In this document: positions 1-7,599 of the stretch, one piece after another | How the letters are laid out: each line of letters starts with the position of its first letter | Numbering within the stretch: position 1 is the stretch's first letter | From: UBA4312 sp040266995 | Lineage (GTDB): Bacteria; Bacillota_I; Bacilli_A; Erysipelotrichales; Erysipelotrichaceae | Length of the DNA: 64,000 bases | Direction of reading: 5' to 3' | Assembly: GCA_040266995.1 (NCBI GenBank) | Contig: JAWRHV010000023.1 | Coordinates: forward strand, 62,001 to 126,000 | Translations under genes and position numbers: made by a program | Notes under the pieces: model-generated | Told to the model about the DNA's origin: nothing | The model's input: the letters and a program-made list of their open reading frames with translations, nothing else | Databases searched by the model: none

Positions 1-226
1 TCTTTTTTAATAATGGGGTTAAAGTACCGCTATCCAGATACAGCTTCTCGCATAAGTCTCCTACCCGCATCGTTCCGTGTTCCCACAGGACCATAAAAAC
101 AATGTATTGTGTATACGTTAACCCCAGCGCTTTCAGATACGGTGTATACACATTTGTTACTTTACGAGCTGCCGCGTATAAAGGGAAGCATAGCTGGTTA
201 TCCAGTTTCAATTCATCACAGATCAT
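1..226 (-). CDS. ohrR: OhrR/MarR-family peroxide-sensing repressor (C-terminus beyond window)
   Basis: Reading the minus strand from the ATG at 226 gives an open frame running off the window edge (75 codons seen). The N-terminus carries the sequence LDNQLCFPLYAAARKVT, with Cys13 at the position of the reactive cysteine of Bacillus OhrR. Further on are TYTQYIVFMVLWEHG and YLDSGTLTPLLKK, which match the first helices and recognition helix of OhrR. Such proteins repress organic-peroxide defence genes until the cysteine is oxidised. The start lies 13 bases after the thioredoxin stop, so it is the last visible gene of the gpx operon. That suggests autoregulation of the operon, which is inference. 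Confidence 0.88.
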   Translation of the reverse strand, partial: MICDELKLDNQLCFPLYAAARKVTNVYTPYLKALGLTYTQYIVFMVLWEHGTMRVGDLCEKLYLDSGTLTPLLKK

Positions 227-239
227 ATCCACTACCCTG

Positions 240-551
240 CTAAGCGACAGCTTGTTCGATCCAGCTGCGTAAAGCCGGTTCCGGACGGAAACCAATTGTC
301 TGTGCCACCGGTTTTCCATCTTTTAATACAATCATTGTCGGGATGCTCTGGATACCGAACTGCATTGCCAGTTCATCGTTTACATCCACATCCAAATTGT
401 AGAAAGCAACTTCGCTCATCTCTTCCGACAGCTTTTCCAGGATCGGCGCTGTCATCTTGCATGGACCACACCATACAGCGGAGAAGTCGATGACTGCGTA
501 CTTCTTTGTGAGCGCTTCGCTCATATCGTTGTTCTGAATAATGTTTACCAT
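240..551 (-). CDS. trxA: Thioredoxin
   Basis: A 103-residue single-domain thioredoxin with the active site WCGPCK (Cys28 and Cys31) and the cis-proline motif SIPTMIVLKDGK. It reduces protein disulfides in the cytosol. Here it most likely feeds electrons to the neighbouring glutathione-peroxidase-like protein, since Bacillota enzymes of that type usually use thioredoxin rather than glutathione. The start follows the SD-like GAGGAT, which lies inside the end of the upstream reductase gene. Length is normal for the family. Confidence 0.95.
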   Translation of the reverse strand: MVNIIQNNDMSEALTKKYAVIDFSAVWCGPCKMTAPILEKLSEEMSEVAFYNLDVDVNDELAMQFGIQSIPTMIVLKDGKPVAQTIGFRPEPALRSWIEQAVA

Positions 552-555
552 AGTT

Positions 556-1425
556 TTATCCTCTTTTCTTTTGATCTAAATAATTAACGGCACTCAAAGC
601 CGCTACATTGCCTTGTCCGGCTGCTTTAATATACTGATATGGCTGTCCGGCGATATCACCGGCAGCAAACAATCCCGGTATATTGGTTTTCATCTGCAGA
701 TCCACCTTGACCGCGTTGCCGTCAATTTCCAGTCCCGGTACCAGTTGTCCCGGAAATTGTGCTGCTCTTAAGATAAAGACACAATCCACATCATACGTAT
801 TCTGATTCGTTTTTAATGACTGGATCTTCATGCCACCCTTCATTTCAACAGGTCGTTCATGAATCACCTCTACATTATCATGGGTGAATACCGGCTCTTC
901 TTTGTACAGAGGAAAATAGTAGACTTTCTGACATACTTCTCCCAGGAAATCCGCTTCGGCTTCCTCCTCTTTCGAACCACCGATGCATGCGACGACCTTT
1001 CCTTTATACAAAGGGGCATCACACGTTGCACAATAGCTCACGCCTCGTCCCAGGAACTGTTCTTCTCCCGGGTACGGTTTCCCGGCTACCACACCACTGG
1101 CCAGGATCACAGCTTCCGCCTCGACCATACTGTTATCCGACAGCTGCAAGGTGAAGAAATCACCCATCGCATACACCGTCGTGACTTTTTTCTCCGTAAT
1201 GTCGATTCCCAGTGCTTCGAGCTGCCGGGTGAAAGCCTGTGCCATTTCCTTTCCGGTGGCCTCCGGCAATCCTAAATAGTTCTTGATGGGATGGTCCACG
1301 ACCTGCATCTTATTGGACAATTGTTTGTTGCCGAATAACACAATATTTTTGTTTCTTACTTTAGCGGTAATTGCCGCCTCCAGGCCGGCAGGACCGGTCC
1401 CTATAATCGCAATATCATAACGCAT
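556..1425 (-). CDS. Thioredoxin-reductase-like flavoprotein lacking the usual NADPH motif
   Basis: This 289-residue flavoprotein has an N-terminal FAD motif (IIGTGPAGLEAA), the redox pair CATC (Cys132 and Cys135) and a C-terminal FAD motif (GLFAAGDIAGQPYQYIKAAGQG). Canonical TrxB has GGGxSAxEEA followed by HRRxxxR for NADPH. Here that region reads IGGSKEEEAEADF and then YYFPLYKEEPVF, without the arginines that bind the 2'-phosphate. The protein is therefore thioredoxin-reductase-like, but the donor may not be NADPH. The ferredoxin-linked flavin thioredoxin reductases (FFTR) of clostridia are a known class of this kind. It sits between gpx and trxA and has a strong SD (AAGGAGGG). Confidence 0.8.
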   Translation of the reverse strand: MRYDIAIIGTGPAGLEAAITAKVRNKNIVLFGNKQLSNKMQVVDHPIKNYLGLPEATGKEMAQAFTRQLEALGIDITEKKVTTVYAMGDFFTLQLSDNSMVEAEAVILASGVVAGKPYPGEEQFLGRGVSYCATCDAPLYKGKVVACIGGSKEEEAEADFLGEVCQKVYYFPLYKEEPVFTHDNVEVIHERPVEMKGGMKIQSLKTNQNTYDVDCVFILRAAQFPGQLVPGLEIDGNAVKVDLQMKTNIPGLFAAGDIAGQPYQYIKAAGQGNVAALSAVNYLDQKKRG

Positions 1426-1437
1426 GGTACACCCTCC

Positions 1438-1983
1438 TTAGATCAGAGAAGCAACGCAGCTCTTAACCTCTTTCATATCCGCTGTCGGTTCAAAACGAGC
1501 AACTACATTGCCGGAACGATCTACCACAAATTTTGTGAAATTCCATTTGATATCCGGATTCGTTTTATAATTTTTATCTATCTTTTTGAGCATGGCACTC
1601 ATAGCTAACGCTTTCGGTCCCCGACCAAAGCCTTCAAATCCCTTCTGGGATTTCAAATATGTAAACAAAGGCAGCGCATGATCTCCGTTGACCTCGCTCT
1701 TTTTCATCTGTGGAAACTGTGTATTGTATTTTAATGTACAGAACTGATGGATTTCCTCATCCGTTCCCGGTGTCTGGCCTGCAAACTGATTACAAGGTAC
1801 ATCGATAATTTCCAAACCCTTGTCATGGTATTCCTCATATATTTTTTCCAGATCTTCATATTGAGGTGTAAAACCACAGCCTGTTGCGGTATTGACAATT
1901 AACACGACTTTTCCTTCAAAATCCTTCATAGAAACATCTTCGCCCGACGGCTTTTTTACTGTATATTCATAGAAACTCATCAT
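1438..1983 (-). CDS. gpx: Glutathione-peroxidase-family thiol peroxidase
   Basis: A 181-residue peroxidase of the GPx fold. The peroxidatic residue is cysteine (Cys36 in NTATGCGF), not selenocysteine. The conserved CNQF motif (Cys64) and the WNFTKF block follow. Cys82 in FCTLKYN is placed like the resolving cysteine of thioredoxin-dependent GPx enzymes. It reduces hydroperoxides in the cytosol, with the downstream thioredoxin as the likely reductant. It is the first gene of a four-gene redox operon ending with an OhrR-type regulator. SD is GGAGGAG, and a good sigma-A promoter lies about 30 bases upstream. Confidence 0.92.
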   Translation of the reverse strand: MMSFYEYTVKKPSGEDVSMKDFEGKVVLIVNTATGCGFTPQYEDLEKIYEEYHDKGLEIIDVPCNQFAGQTPGTDEEIHQFCTLKYNTQFPQMKKSEVNGDHALPLFTYLKSQKGFEGFGRGPKALAMSAMLKKIDKNYKTNPDIKWNFTKFVVDRSGNVVARFEPTADMKEVKSCVASLI

Positions 1984-2014
1984 TGACTCCTCCTTTTATA
2001 TTTTGTTCAATTAT

Positions 2015-2042
2015 ATTTTACTAAATTTATTTGAATTGTCAA
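2015..2042 (-). promoter_or_regulatory. Promoter of the gpx redox operon
   Basis: On the minus strand, TTGACA (2037-2042) is separated by 16 bases from TAAAAT (2015-2020). The region around it is AT-rich with partial dyad symmetry (TTCAA and TTGAA halves). This is where an OhrR site would be expected, but I cannot define the operator. Confidence 0.6.
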
Positions 2043-2051
2043 TCAGAATGT

Positions 2052-2867
2052 TTACTTTTCCTTTAATAATCGTACCAATCGTTCTATGAGCCAGTCATTC
2101 TCCAGGCCTCTGTCATTATAATATCGTATGCACTGCACATAAAGACGGATCCATTCCGCTGTCGGTGCTGTATCCGGTCTTACCTTCAGGATCCAAGGAG
2201 CCAAGGATGGTGCCGCTACCCCTTTTTTCATGCATAGCACCAGATAATCCCGATATAACGAAAAAGAATAAGAAACTTGTTCCATCCTTTCATTCAGGAT
2301 GTCCCAGTACTCGTCCTTCCCCATCTTCACTAGCTGTATACAATCTGCCACCATCTTTTGGCGGCTTTCTTTATATAGATCCTGATAGAAAGGATCTGTC
2401 TTCGCATATGCCCGTAATGCCTTCTGATAACAAGTGATGGCTTTGGACGGCAGGCTGATCTTCTGGTATGCCCGAGCCCTCTGATCATAACATTCACCCT
2501 GTACATAATATATATGCGCATATTGGATGGCTGCCTCAAAGCAATATGGACAAGCTTCATGATAGTGTGGAAATACTTTTCCGCAATTCGTACAAACATA
2601 GCTTTCCTGGTTCTTGCTGATACACCGTTTTTTATACGGTGTTTTGTGAAGATGATCCATCCATATCGTCTTTTCGATTTCCTGAATAGAAGGCACGACA
2701 CTTAAAAACGCCTCCGGGGCATTCCTTCCCATTGTCTGCAGACCTTTTTCAATCAGCAATCGCCGCTTTTGATATATAGGATTTTTAGAATTCGGATCCA
2801 GATCCGATGGTGTATATTCAAAATAATCATTTCCGATCAAAAACCGATGATACTTTGTCAATGTCAT
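2052..2867 (-). CDS. Uncharacterised protein with a zinc ribbon and helical repeat region
   Basis: A 271-residue protein I cannot assign to a named family. About residues 92-110 contain CTNCGKVFPHYHEACPYC, two CxxC knuckles that should bind one zinc. The remainder is rich in aromatic and basic helices, including a TPR-like stretch (AITCYQKALRAY). There is no signal peptide or membrane segment, so it is probably cytosolic. The start is supported by AAAGGAGA. It is divergent from a small XRE regulator 130 bases away, which may control it (inference). Confidence 0.6.
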   Translation of the reverse strand: MTLTKYHRFLIGNDYFEYTPSDLDPNSKNPIYQKRRLLIEKGLQTMGRNAPEAFLSVVPSIQEIEKTIWMDHLHKTPYKKRCISKNQESYVCTNCGKVFPHYHEACPYCFEAAIQYAHIYYVQGECYDQRARAYQKISLPSKAITCYQKALRAYAKTDPFYQDLYKESRQKMVADCIQLVKMGKDEYWDILNERMEQVSYSFSLYRDYLVLCMKKGVAAPSLAPWILKVRPDTAPTAEWIRLYVQCIRYYNDRGLENDWLIERLVRLLKEK

Positions 2868-2997
2868 GGAAATCTCCTTTTTCTATCTCTTTTTTCAATT
2901 ATATCGGTTTATAGCCGTTATATCAAAATATATATCTGTTATATTCCGTCATAGTCATCATCGAAATCCTTTAAAATATAGATAAGGTTTTATAAGT

Positions 2998-3306
2998 ATG
3001 ATGGAAAAACAGTTTATTGAACGCCTTGTTGAGCTCCGTATGAAAAAAGGGGTTTCTGCCCGAGACATGAGTACGACGATAGGATTTAACGCAGGATATA
3101 TCAATGACATCGAATCAGGAAAATCAATGCCGACAATGGCCAACTTCTTTAACATCTGCCAATATCTGCAGATTACACCGGAACAATACTTTCAATACCA
3201 GAATTCGTGTCCGAAAGAAGTCGAAGACATCTGCCGGAATCTAAAAAAGCTGACGGATGAACAATTATATGTGGTTCGTTTTCTGATTCGTGGATGGTTA
3301 GAATAA
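2998..3306 (+). CDS. XRE-family helix-turn-helix regulator
   Basis: A 102-residue protein. Residues 1-65 form a Cro/C1-type helix-turn-helix (RMKKGVSARDMSTTIGFNAGYINDIESGK). A short C-terminal helical tail with LTDEQLYVVRFLI follows and is probably a dimerisation or effector segment. It is a single gene ended by a strong hairpin. Two adjacent ATG codons (2998 and 3001) are possible starts. The target is unknown; the divergent zinc-ribbon gene is the nearest candidate. Confidence 0.75.
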   Translation: MMEKQFIERLVELRMKKGVSARDMSTTIGFNAGYINDIESGKSMPTMANFFNICQYLQITPEQYFQYQNSCPKEVEDICRNLKKLTDEQLYVVRFLIRGWLE

Positions 3307-3308
3307 AA

Positions 3309-3340
3309 AACATGAAGCAAGCGTAATGCTGCTTCATGTT
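3309..3340. terminator. Bidirectional terminator between XRE gene and ddh
   Basis: An 11-bp stem (AACATGAAGCA with TGCTTCATGTT) is flanked by an A-run on the left and a T-run on the right. It can end both the plus-strand XRE gene and the minus-strand lysine operon. Confidence 0.85.
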
Positions 3341-3381
3341 TTATTTTTATATAATTATCATTAAAATGACCGCCGGTCGGT

Positions 3382-4365
3382 TTATAACAAATGAGCCCGT
3401 AGATCATCATCGGATAGAGTACTTAAATAAGCTGGTGGAATATCCAAAACAGTCTTACAGCCGGTCACGCCTTCATCGTAAAGACGTTTCACTGCCCGTG
3501 CATAAGCGACCAGTACACTGGTTGTGAATTCCGGATTTGAATCCAGCTTCAAGCTGTATTCAATAATGTGCTTATTCTCCTGATTCCATCCGGTTGTGCC
3601 GCTGCGGAATACAAAACCGCCGTGTGCCATTCCCTGGTGGTTGGCATTGAATTCTTCTTCCGAAATAAAATGTACAGTTGTATCATATTCATCAAAGTAG
3701 TTCGGCATCGTAACAATTTCCTGTTCCACTTTGGTGGCATCCGCGCCTTCTTTCAAGACTACAAAACATTCTCTGGTGTGTTTCTGACGGACGGAAAGCT
3801 GTGGCTGGCTGCCACTGCGTACAGCATCCAGCGCTTCCTGTACCGGAATGGTATACTGTTTTGCGTTCTTGACGCCATCAATGCGTCGGATCGCATCCGA
3901 ATGCCCCTGGGAAACACCTTTGCCCCAGAATGTATAGTCACTGCCATTTGGCAGGATTGCGTTGGCATATACACGATTCAAGGAGAACAATCCCGGATCC
4001 CAACCTACGGAAATCATAGCAACATGACCAGAGTCCTTCGCTGCCTGATCTACGTTTTTAAAATGGGTTGGAATATTGGCGTGGGTATCAAAGCTGTCTA
4101 TCACATTAAAGTACTTCGCATATTCCGGTGTTTGTACCGGCAGATCGGTGGCGCTTCCACCGCAAATGATCATAACGTCAATTTTATCCACCCATTGTTC
4201 CACATCGGCTACACTGCAGACAGGCACATCTTCACAATGAATTTTTAATGTAGATGGATCTCTACGTGTAAAGACGGCAACCAGTTCCATATCCGGCGCA
4301 GCGGATACAGCACATTCTACTCCACGGCCCAAATTTCCATAACCAATAATACCAATTCTTGTCAT
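3382..4365 (-). CDS. ddh: meso-Diaminopimelate D-dehydrogenase
   Basis: A 327-residue NADPH-dependent oxidoreductase. It starts with the Rossmann motif IGIIGYGNLGRG and contains the signature stretches FTRRDP, DSFDTHANIPTH, VGWDPGLFSLNR and WGKGVSQGHSDAIRRIDGV of Ddh. It converts L-tetrahydrodipicolinate to meso-DAP in one step by reductive amination, bypassing the acylated intermediates of the dapD/dapE/dapF routes. It is the last gene of the lysA-dapA-dapB-ddh operon, 36 bases after dapB, with SD GAGGAGG. meso-DAP serves both peptidoglycan and lysine. Confidence 0.95.
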   Translation of the reverse strand: MTRIGIIGYGNLGRGVECAVSAAPDMELVAVFTRRDPSTLKIHCEDVPVCSVADVEQWVDKIDVMIICGGSATDLPVQTPEYAKYFNVIDSFDTHANIPTHFKNVDQAAKDSGHVAMISVGWDPGLFSLNRVYANAILPNGSDYTFWGKGVSQGHSDAIRRIDGVKNAKQYTIPVQEALDAVRSGSQPQLSVRQKHTRECFVVLKEGADATKVEQEIVTMPNYFDEYDTTVHFISEEEFNANHQGMAHGGFVFRSGTTGWNQENKHIIEYSLKLDSNPEFTTSVLVAYARAVKRLYDEGVTGCKTVLDIPPAYLSTLSDDDLRAHLL

Positions 4366-4401
4366 AGTCTCATCCTCCTCCTTTATTTGTGTATATTTTT
4401 T

Positions 4402-5106
4402 CTATAATAAGCTCTTCATATTGTACATACCGGCCGGCTGGTTGACCACGAATTCAGCGGCACGGACAGCTCCGTTTACAAAAATCTGACGATTGGTCGC
4501 ATGATGGGTAATCGTAATACTTTCATTGTCCCCAAAGAAATGCACCGTATGCTCTCCGGCTTCGGTTCCACCACGCAGGGCATGTACACCGATTTCCTTC
4601 TGCCGTGCACCAATCAGGCCTTCACGACCATATACCTTTTTATAGGCATTGTTCGGATCCATCGCTTCCAGCAATGCTTTCGCTGTCCCGCTGGGAGCAT
4701 CCGCTTTCTGGTTATGGTGTGTCTCCACCAATTCCATATCAAAGGAATCTTCCAACAAAGGTGTCACCATTTTCAGCAATTCCGTCAGTACTGTTACACC
4801 ATAAGAGAAATTGGCACTGAAGAAAACACGATGCTGTTTGGAAAGATCGGTCAGTTTCTGCTTCTGCGCTTCATCCAGACCGGTCGTTCCGTAGACCAGC
4901 GCGCAATCTGTTTTTGCGACATAATCAAGGATCCAGTCCAGATTATCACGATGACTGAAATCCAGTAATACATCGGCTGGTTCCAGCCCTTCCAATACAC
5001 TTAGATCGGTAGCATCCACATTGGCCAGTACTGTATGACCTTTGGCTTCCGCCGTCTCTTTGATCAAAGAGCCCATGCGGCCTTTTCCGCCAATCAGCAC
5101 TTTCAT
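4402..5106 (-). CDS. dapB: 4-Hydroxy-tetrahydrodipicolinate reductase
   Basis: A 234-residue DapB. The nucleotide-binding loop is GGKGRMGSLI, and the substrate/catalytic block HHNQKADAPSGTA lies near the middle. It reduces the DapA product to tetrahydrodipicolinate, the substrate of Ddh. The ATG overlaps the dapA stop codon by four bases (ATGA), a sign of translational coupling. Length is slightly below the common 240-270 residues but all core motifs are present. Confidence 0.94.
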   Translation of the reverse strand: MKVLIGGKGRMGSLIKETAEAKGHTVLANVDATDLSVLEGLEPADVLLDFSHRDNLDWILDYVAKTDCALVYGTTGLDEAQKQKLTDLSKQHRVFFSANFSYGVTVLTELLKMVTPLLEDSFDMELVETHHNQKADAPSGTAKALLEAMDPNNAYKKVYGREGLIGARQKEIGVHALRGGTEAGEHTVHFFGDNESITITHHATNRQIFVNGAVRAAEFVVNQPAGMYNMKSLL

Positions 5107-5978
5107 AAAAGCCCCACCTTTTCCATCTCGGCCTTCATCTTCGCCTTGTTTGCTTCACTCATCTCATACAAAGGTAACCGCAGAGTACCGGCATGCATAC
5201 CCATTAGATTCAGGGCGGCTTTAACCGGGATCGGGTTTACTTCATAGAATAATGAATGAATATAGTCCAGATATTTCAGCTGAATATCCAGGGCTTTTTT
5301 CGTATCCCCGTTTAAATAGGAAGCAACCATTTCGTGGCATTCCTTCGGATTCGTATTGGCGAATACACTGATGACACCACTGCCTCCTAAGGAAAGGATC
5401 GGTACAACCATATCGTCATTGCCGCTATACATCACAAAATCATCATTAATCAGTTTAGCTACATTGGCAGCGTAGCTGATGTTTCCGCTGGCTTCCTTGA
5501 TTCCTACAATATTCTTATGTTTTGATAATACTTCAACGGCATGCAGGCTCAAAGAGCATCCGGTACGTCCCGGTACATTGTAGATGATGATCGGTGTATG
5601 CACGCGGTCAGCGACAGCCAGGAAGTGTCGGATCATTCCTTCTTCGTTGGCCTTATTGTAGTATGGAGTAATCAGCAATAACGCATCGACTCCCATCCTT
5701 TCATATTTCAAGCTCTTTTCGATGGCTGTCTGGGTATCGTTCGATCCGGAACCGGCAATCACCGGAACTCGCCCGTTGACCACCTTCATGGTATGTTCAA
5801 CGACAGAGTCATCCTCTTCATGTGTCATTGTGGAGCTCTCTCCGGTTGTTCCCAAAACAAGGATTCCATCCGTACCGTTTGAAATCTGGAATTCCAGCAA
5901 ATTGGTCAAAGCCTCAAAATTAACGCTTCCATCTTCATTAAATGGTGTAACTAAAGCTACGATTGATCCTTTTATCAT
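5103..5978 (-). CDS. dapA: 4-Hydroxy-tetrahydrodipicolinate synthase
   Basis: A 291-residue TIM-barrel lyase of the DapA family. Visible motifs are GTTGESSTM, the tyrosine loop YNVPGRTG and the Schiff-base lysine in GIKEASG. It condenses pyruvate with aspartate semialdehyde at the branch point to lysine and cell wall DAP. SD GAGGAG lies 6-7 bases before the ATG. It lies between lysA and dapB in the riboswitch-controlled operon. Confidence 0.95.
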   Translation of the reverse strand: MIKGSIVALVTPFNEDGSVNFEALTNLLEFQISNGTDGILVLGTTGESSTMTHEEDDSVVEHTMKVVNGRVPVIAGSGSNDTQTAIEKSLKYERMGVDALLLITPYYNKANEEGMIRHFLAVADRVHTPIIIYNVPGRTGCSLSLHAVEVLSKHKNIVGIKEASGNISYAANVAKLINDDFVMYSGNDDMVVPILSLGGSGVISVFANTNPKECHEMVASYLNGDTKKALDIQLKYLDYIHSLFYEVNPIPVKAALNLMGMHAGTLRLPLYEMSEANKAKMKAEMEKVGLL

Positions 5979-5999
5979 AGTATTCTCCTCTTTTCTTTT

Positions 6000-7265
6000 T
6001 TAAAGATCCTGTTTGATCAGATCTTCATATGTATCTCTTTTTACAACCAGACGACTTTGTCCGTCTTTGACAAAGACGACAGCCGGCCGGCATATACGAT
6101 TGTAGTGACTGGACATGCTGAATCCATAAGCTCCCGTTGTATAGGTGATCAACAGATCGCCCGGTTCGCATTTTGGCAGCATGGCTTGCTGCACCAGAAT
6201 ATCGCCGGATTCACAAAGCTTACCAGCTACGCAGACCTCCTCCGTTTTATCTTCATCCATTCGGTTGGCAATATCACAGCTATATTTCGCGTCATACAAT
6301 GCCGGCCGAATGTTATCGGACATACCTCCATCGACAAAGATATATTTTTTATGTAATGTGGTCTTCTGAAATCCTACCGTATACAGCGTACTTCCCGCTT
6401 CAGCCGCAATGCTGCGCCCCGGTTCGATCATCACTCTTTCCAGAGGAAGATTGTATTTTTCCTTCATAGCCTGGCACGTGGAGATAATCGTATCACAGAC
6501 AACCGGTAACGGGATCGGTGTATCCTCTTCTGTGTAGACGGCCGCAAACCCGCCACCCAGATCCAGCGTTTTTGCCTGGATTCCATACTCAGTCTGCAGC
6601 TCATACATGAACTTCGTCATCGTTTCGATCTCCGCCACGAAGGCATTCTTATCAAAGATCTGAGAACCGATATGTGCTTGAAATCCATCAAATACGATGT
6701 TTTCGCTTTCATCGAACAGTCGGATCAGCTGTGCGATCTCGTCTTTCAACCCGATCGCAATCCCGAATTTGGAATCCACATTGGCTGTTACGATGAACTT
6801 ATGCGTATGGGCATCCACCCCCGGATTGACACGCAGGATAATATGCAGCTGATGATCTTCGTTTTTCATTCGCTCCACCAGATATCTGGCTTCCATGATA
6901 TTATCCACAAAAAACGTTTTTACTTTTGAAGAAATGGCATAATCCATTTCCGGCACCGATTTATTATTCCCGTTAAAATACATTCGGTCCGGATCAAAGC
7001 CGGCTGCCAACGCTGTATAGATTTCCCCGCCGGATACTACATCCAGCGACAATCCATATTCATTGACCAGTTTCACCATTTCTTTGATACAGAACGCTTT
7101 GGATGCGTATAAAACCTCCGTATCAAATAACTCCGATGTAAATAACGATTTATAATCACTTAATTTCTGACGAATGGCATTTTCGTCATATACATACAAA
7201 GGCGTCCCATATTCTTCTGCCAGCTTTGTGACCGGCACATCCTGAATTCTTAACACTTTCTCCAT
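6000..7265 (-). CDS. lysA: Diaminopimelate decarboxylase
   Basis: A 421-residue PLP-dependent fold-III decarboxylase. The PLP lysine lies in VLYASKAFC, and the HIGSQI, LDLGGGF and MIEPGRSI motifs of DapDC are all present. It decarboxylates meso-DAP to L-lysine. It is the first gene of the operon, about 20 bases downstream of the terminator of a lysine riboswitch, so lysine should switch off the whole operon including DAP synthesis. SD is AGGGGTGAG. Confidence 0.95.
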   Translation of the reverse strand: MEKVLRIQDVPVTKLAEEYGTPLYVYDENAIRQKLSDYKSLFTSELFDTEVLYASKAFCIKEMVKLVNEYGLSLDVVSGGEIYTALAAGFDPDRMYFNGNNKSVPEMDYAISSKVKTFFVDNIMEARYLVERMKNEDHQLHIILRVNPGVDAHTHKFIVTANVDSKFGIAIGLKDEIAQLIRLFDESENIVFDGFQAHIGSQIFDKNAFVAEIETMTKFMYELQTEYGIQAKTLDLGGGFAAVYTEEDTPIPLPVVCDTIISTCQAMKEKYNLPLERVMIEPGRSIAAEAGSTLYTVGFQKTTLHKKYIFVDGGMSDNIRPALYDAKYSCDIANRMDEDKTEEVCVAGKLCESGDILVQQAMLPKCEPGDLLITYTTGAYGFSMSSHYNRICRPAVVFVKDGQSRLVVKRDTYEDLIKQDL

Positions 7266-7285
7266 AGACTCACCCCTTATCTAAT

Positions 7286-7316
7286 AAAAATGTCAGTAGA
7301 ATACAATCCTACTGAC
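7286..7316 (-). terminator. Expression-platform terminator of the lysine riboswitch
   Basis: On the minus strand GTCAGTAGGA pairs with TTCTACTGAC (7292-7316), followed by ATTTTTATTAG. It lies between the aptamer and lysA, as expected for a transcriptional OFF switch. Confidence 0.85.
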
Positions 7317-7341
7317 AAACAAATGAAAAATCCATCAATAA

Positions 7342-7494
7342 GATAGCACTCCTACTTACGTAGACAGTCCGACAAATATTCTTTGCCGACCCACCATTTA
7401 AAAATGCCTTTTTAAACAGTTCGGCGAAATTGCCTCCGTCTTATATCCAACGTTTGCCAACTCTATAAGACTTCATCGTTTTCGCGCCTCTATC
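7342..7494 (-). promoter_or_regulatory. Lysine riboswitch (L-box) aptamer
   Basis: The minus-strand leader of lysA opens with GATAGAGGCGC and closes with GTGCTATC, forming P1. Between them are conserved L-box segments such as GACGGAGGCAATTTCGCCGA and GGGTCGGCAAAG, and the late block GTCGGACTGTC. The length of about 150 bases fits the lysine aptamer family. Lysine binding should stabilise the downstream terminator. Confidence 0.92.
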
Positions 7495-7504
7495 AATTAG
7501 GAAT

Positions 7505-7533
7505 ATAATAGCACTAATCCCCTATGAAATCAA
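7505..7533 (-). promoter_or_regulatory. Promoter of the lysine operon
   Basis: TTGATT (7528-7533) and TATTAT (7505-7510) on the minus strand have a 17-base spacer and sit just upstream of the riboswitch aptamer. Confidence 0.65.
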
Positions 7534-7565
7534 TCCATTTATCAAAGATCGATTAAAGTCAAAAA

Positions 7566-7593
7566 AACCAATATACATACATGTATACTGGTT
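7566..7593 (-). terminator. Terminator of the Atg22-like transporter gene
   Basis: On the minus strand AACCAGTATACAT pairs with ATGTATATTGGTT with one mismatch, followed by a run of T. Confidence 0.75.
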
Positions 7594-7599
7594 ATTTCT

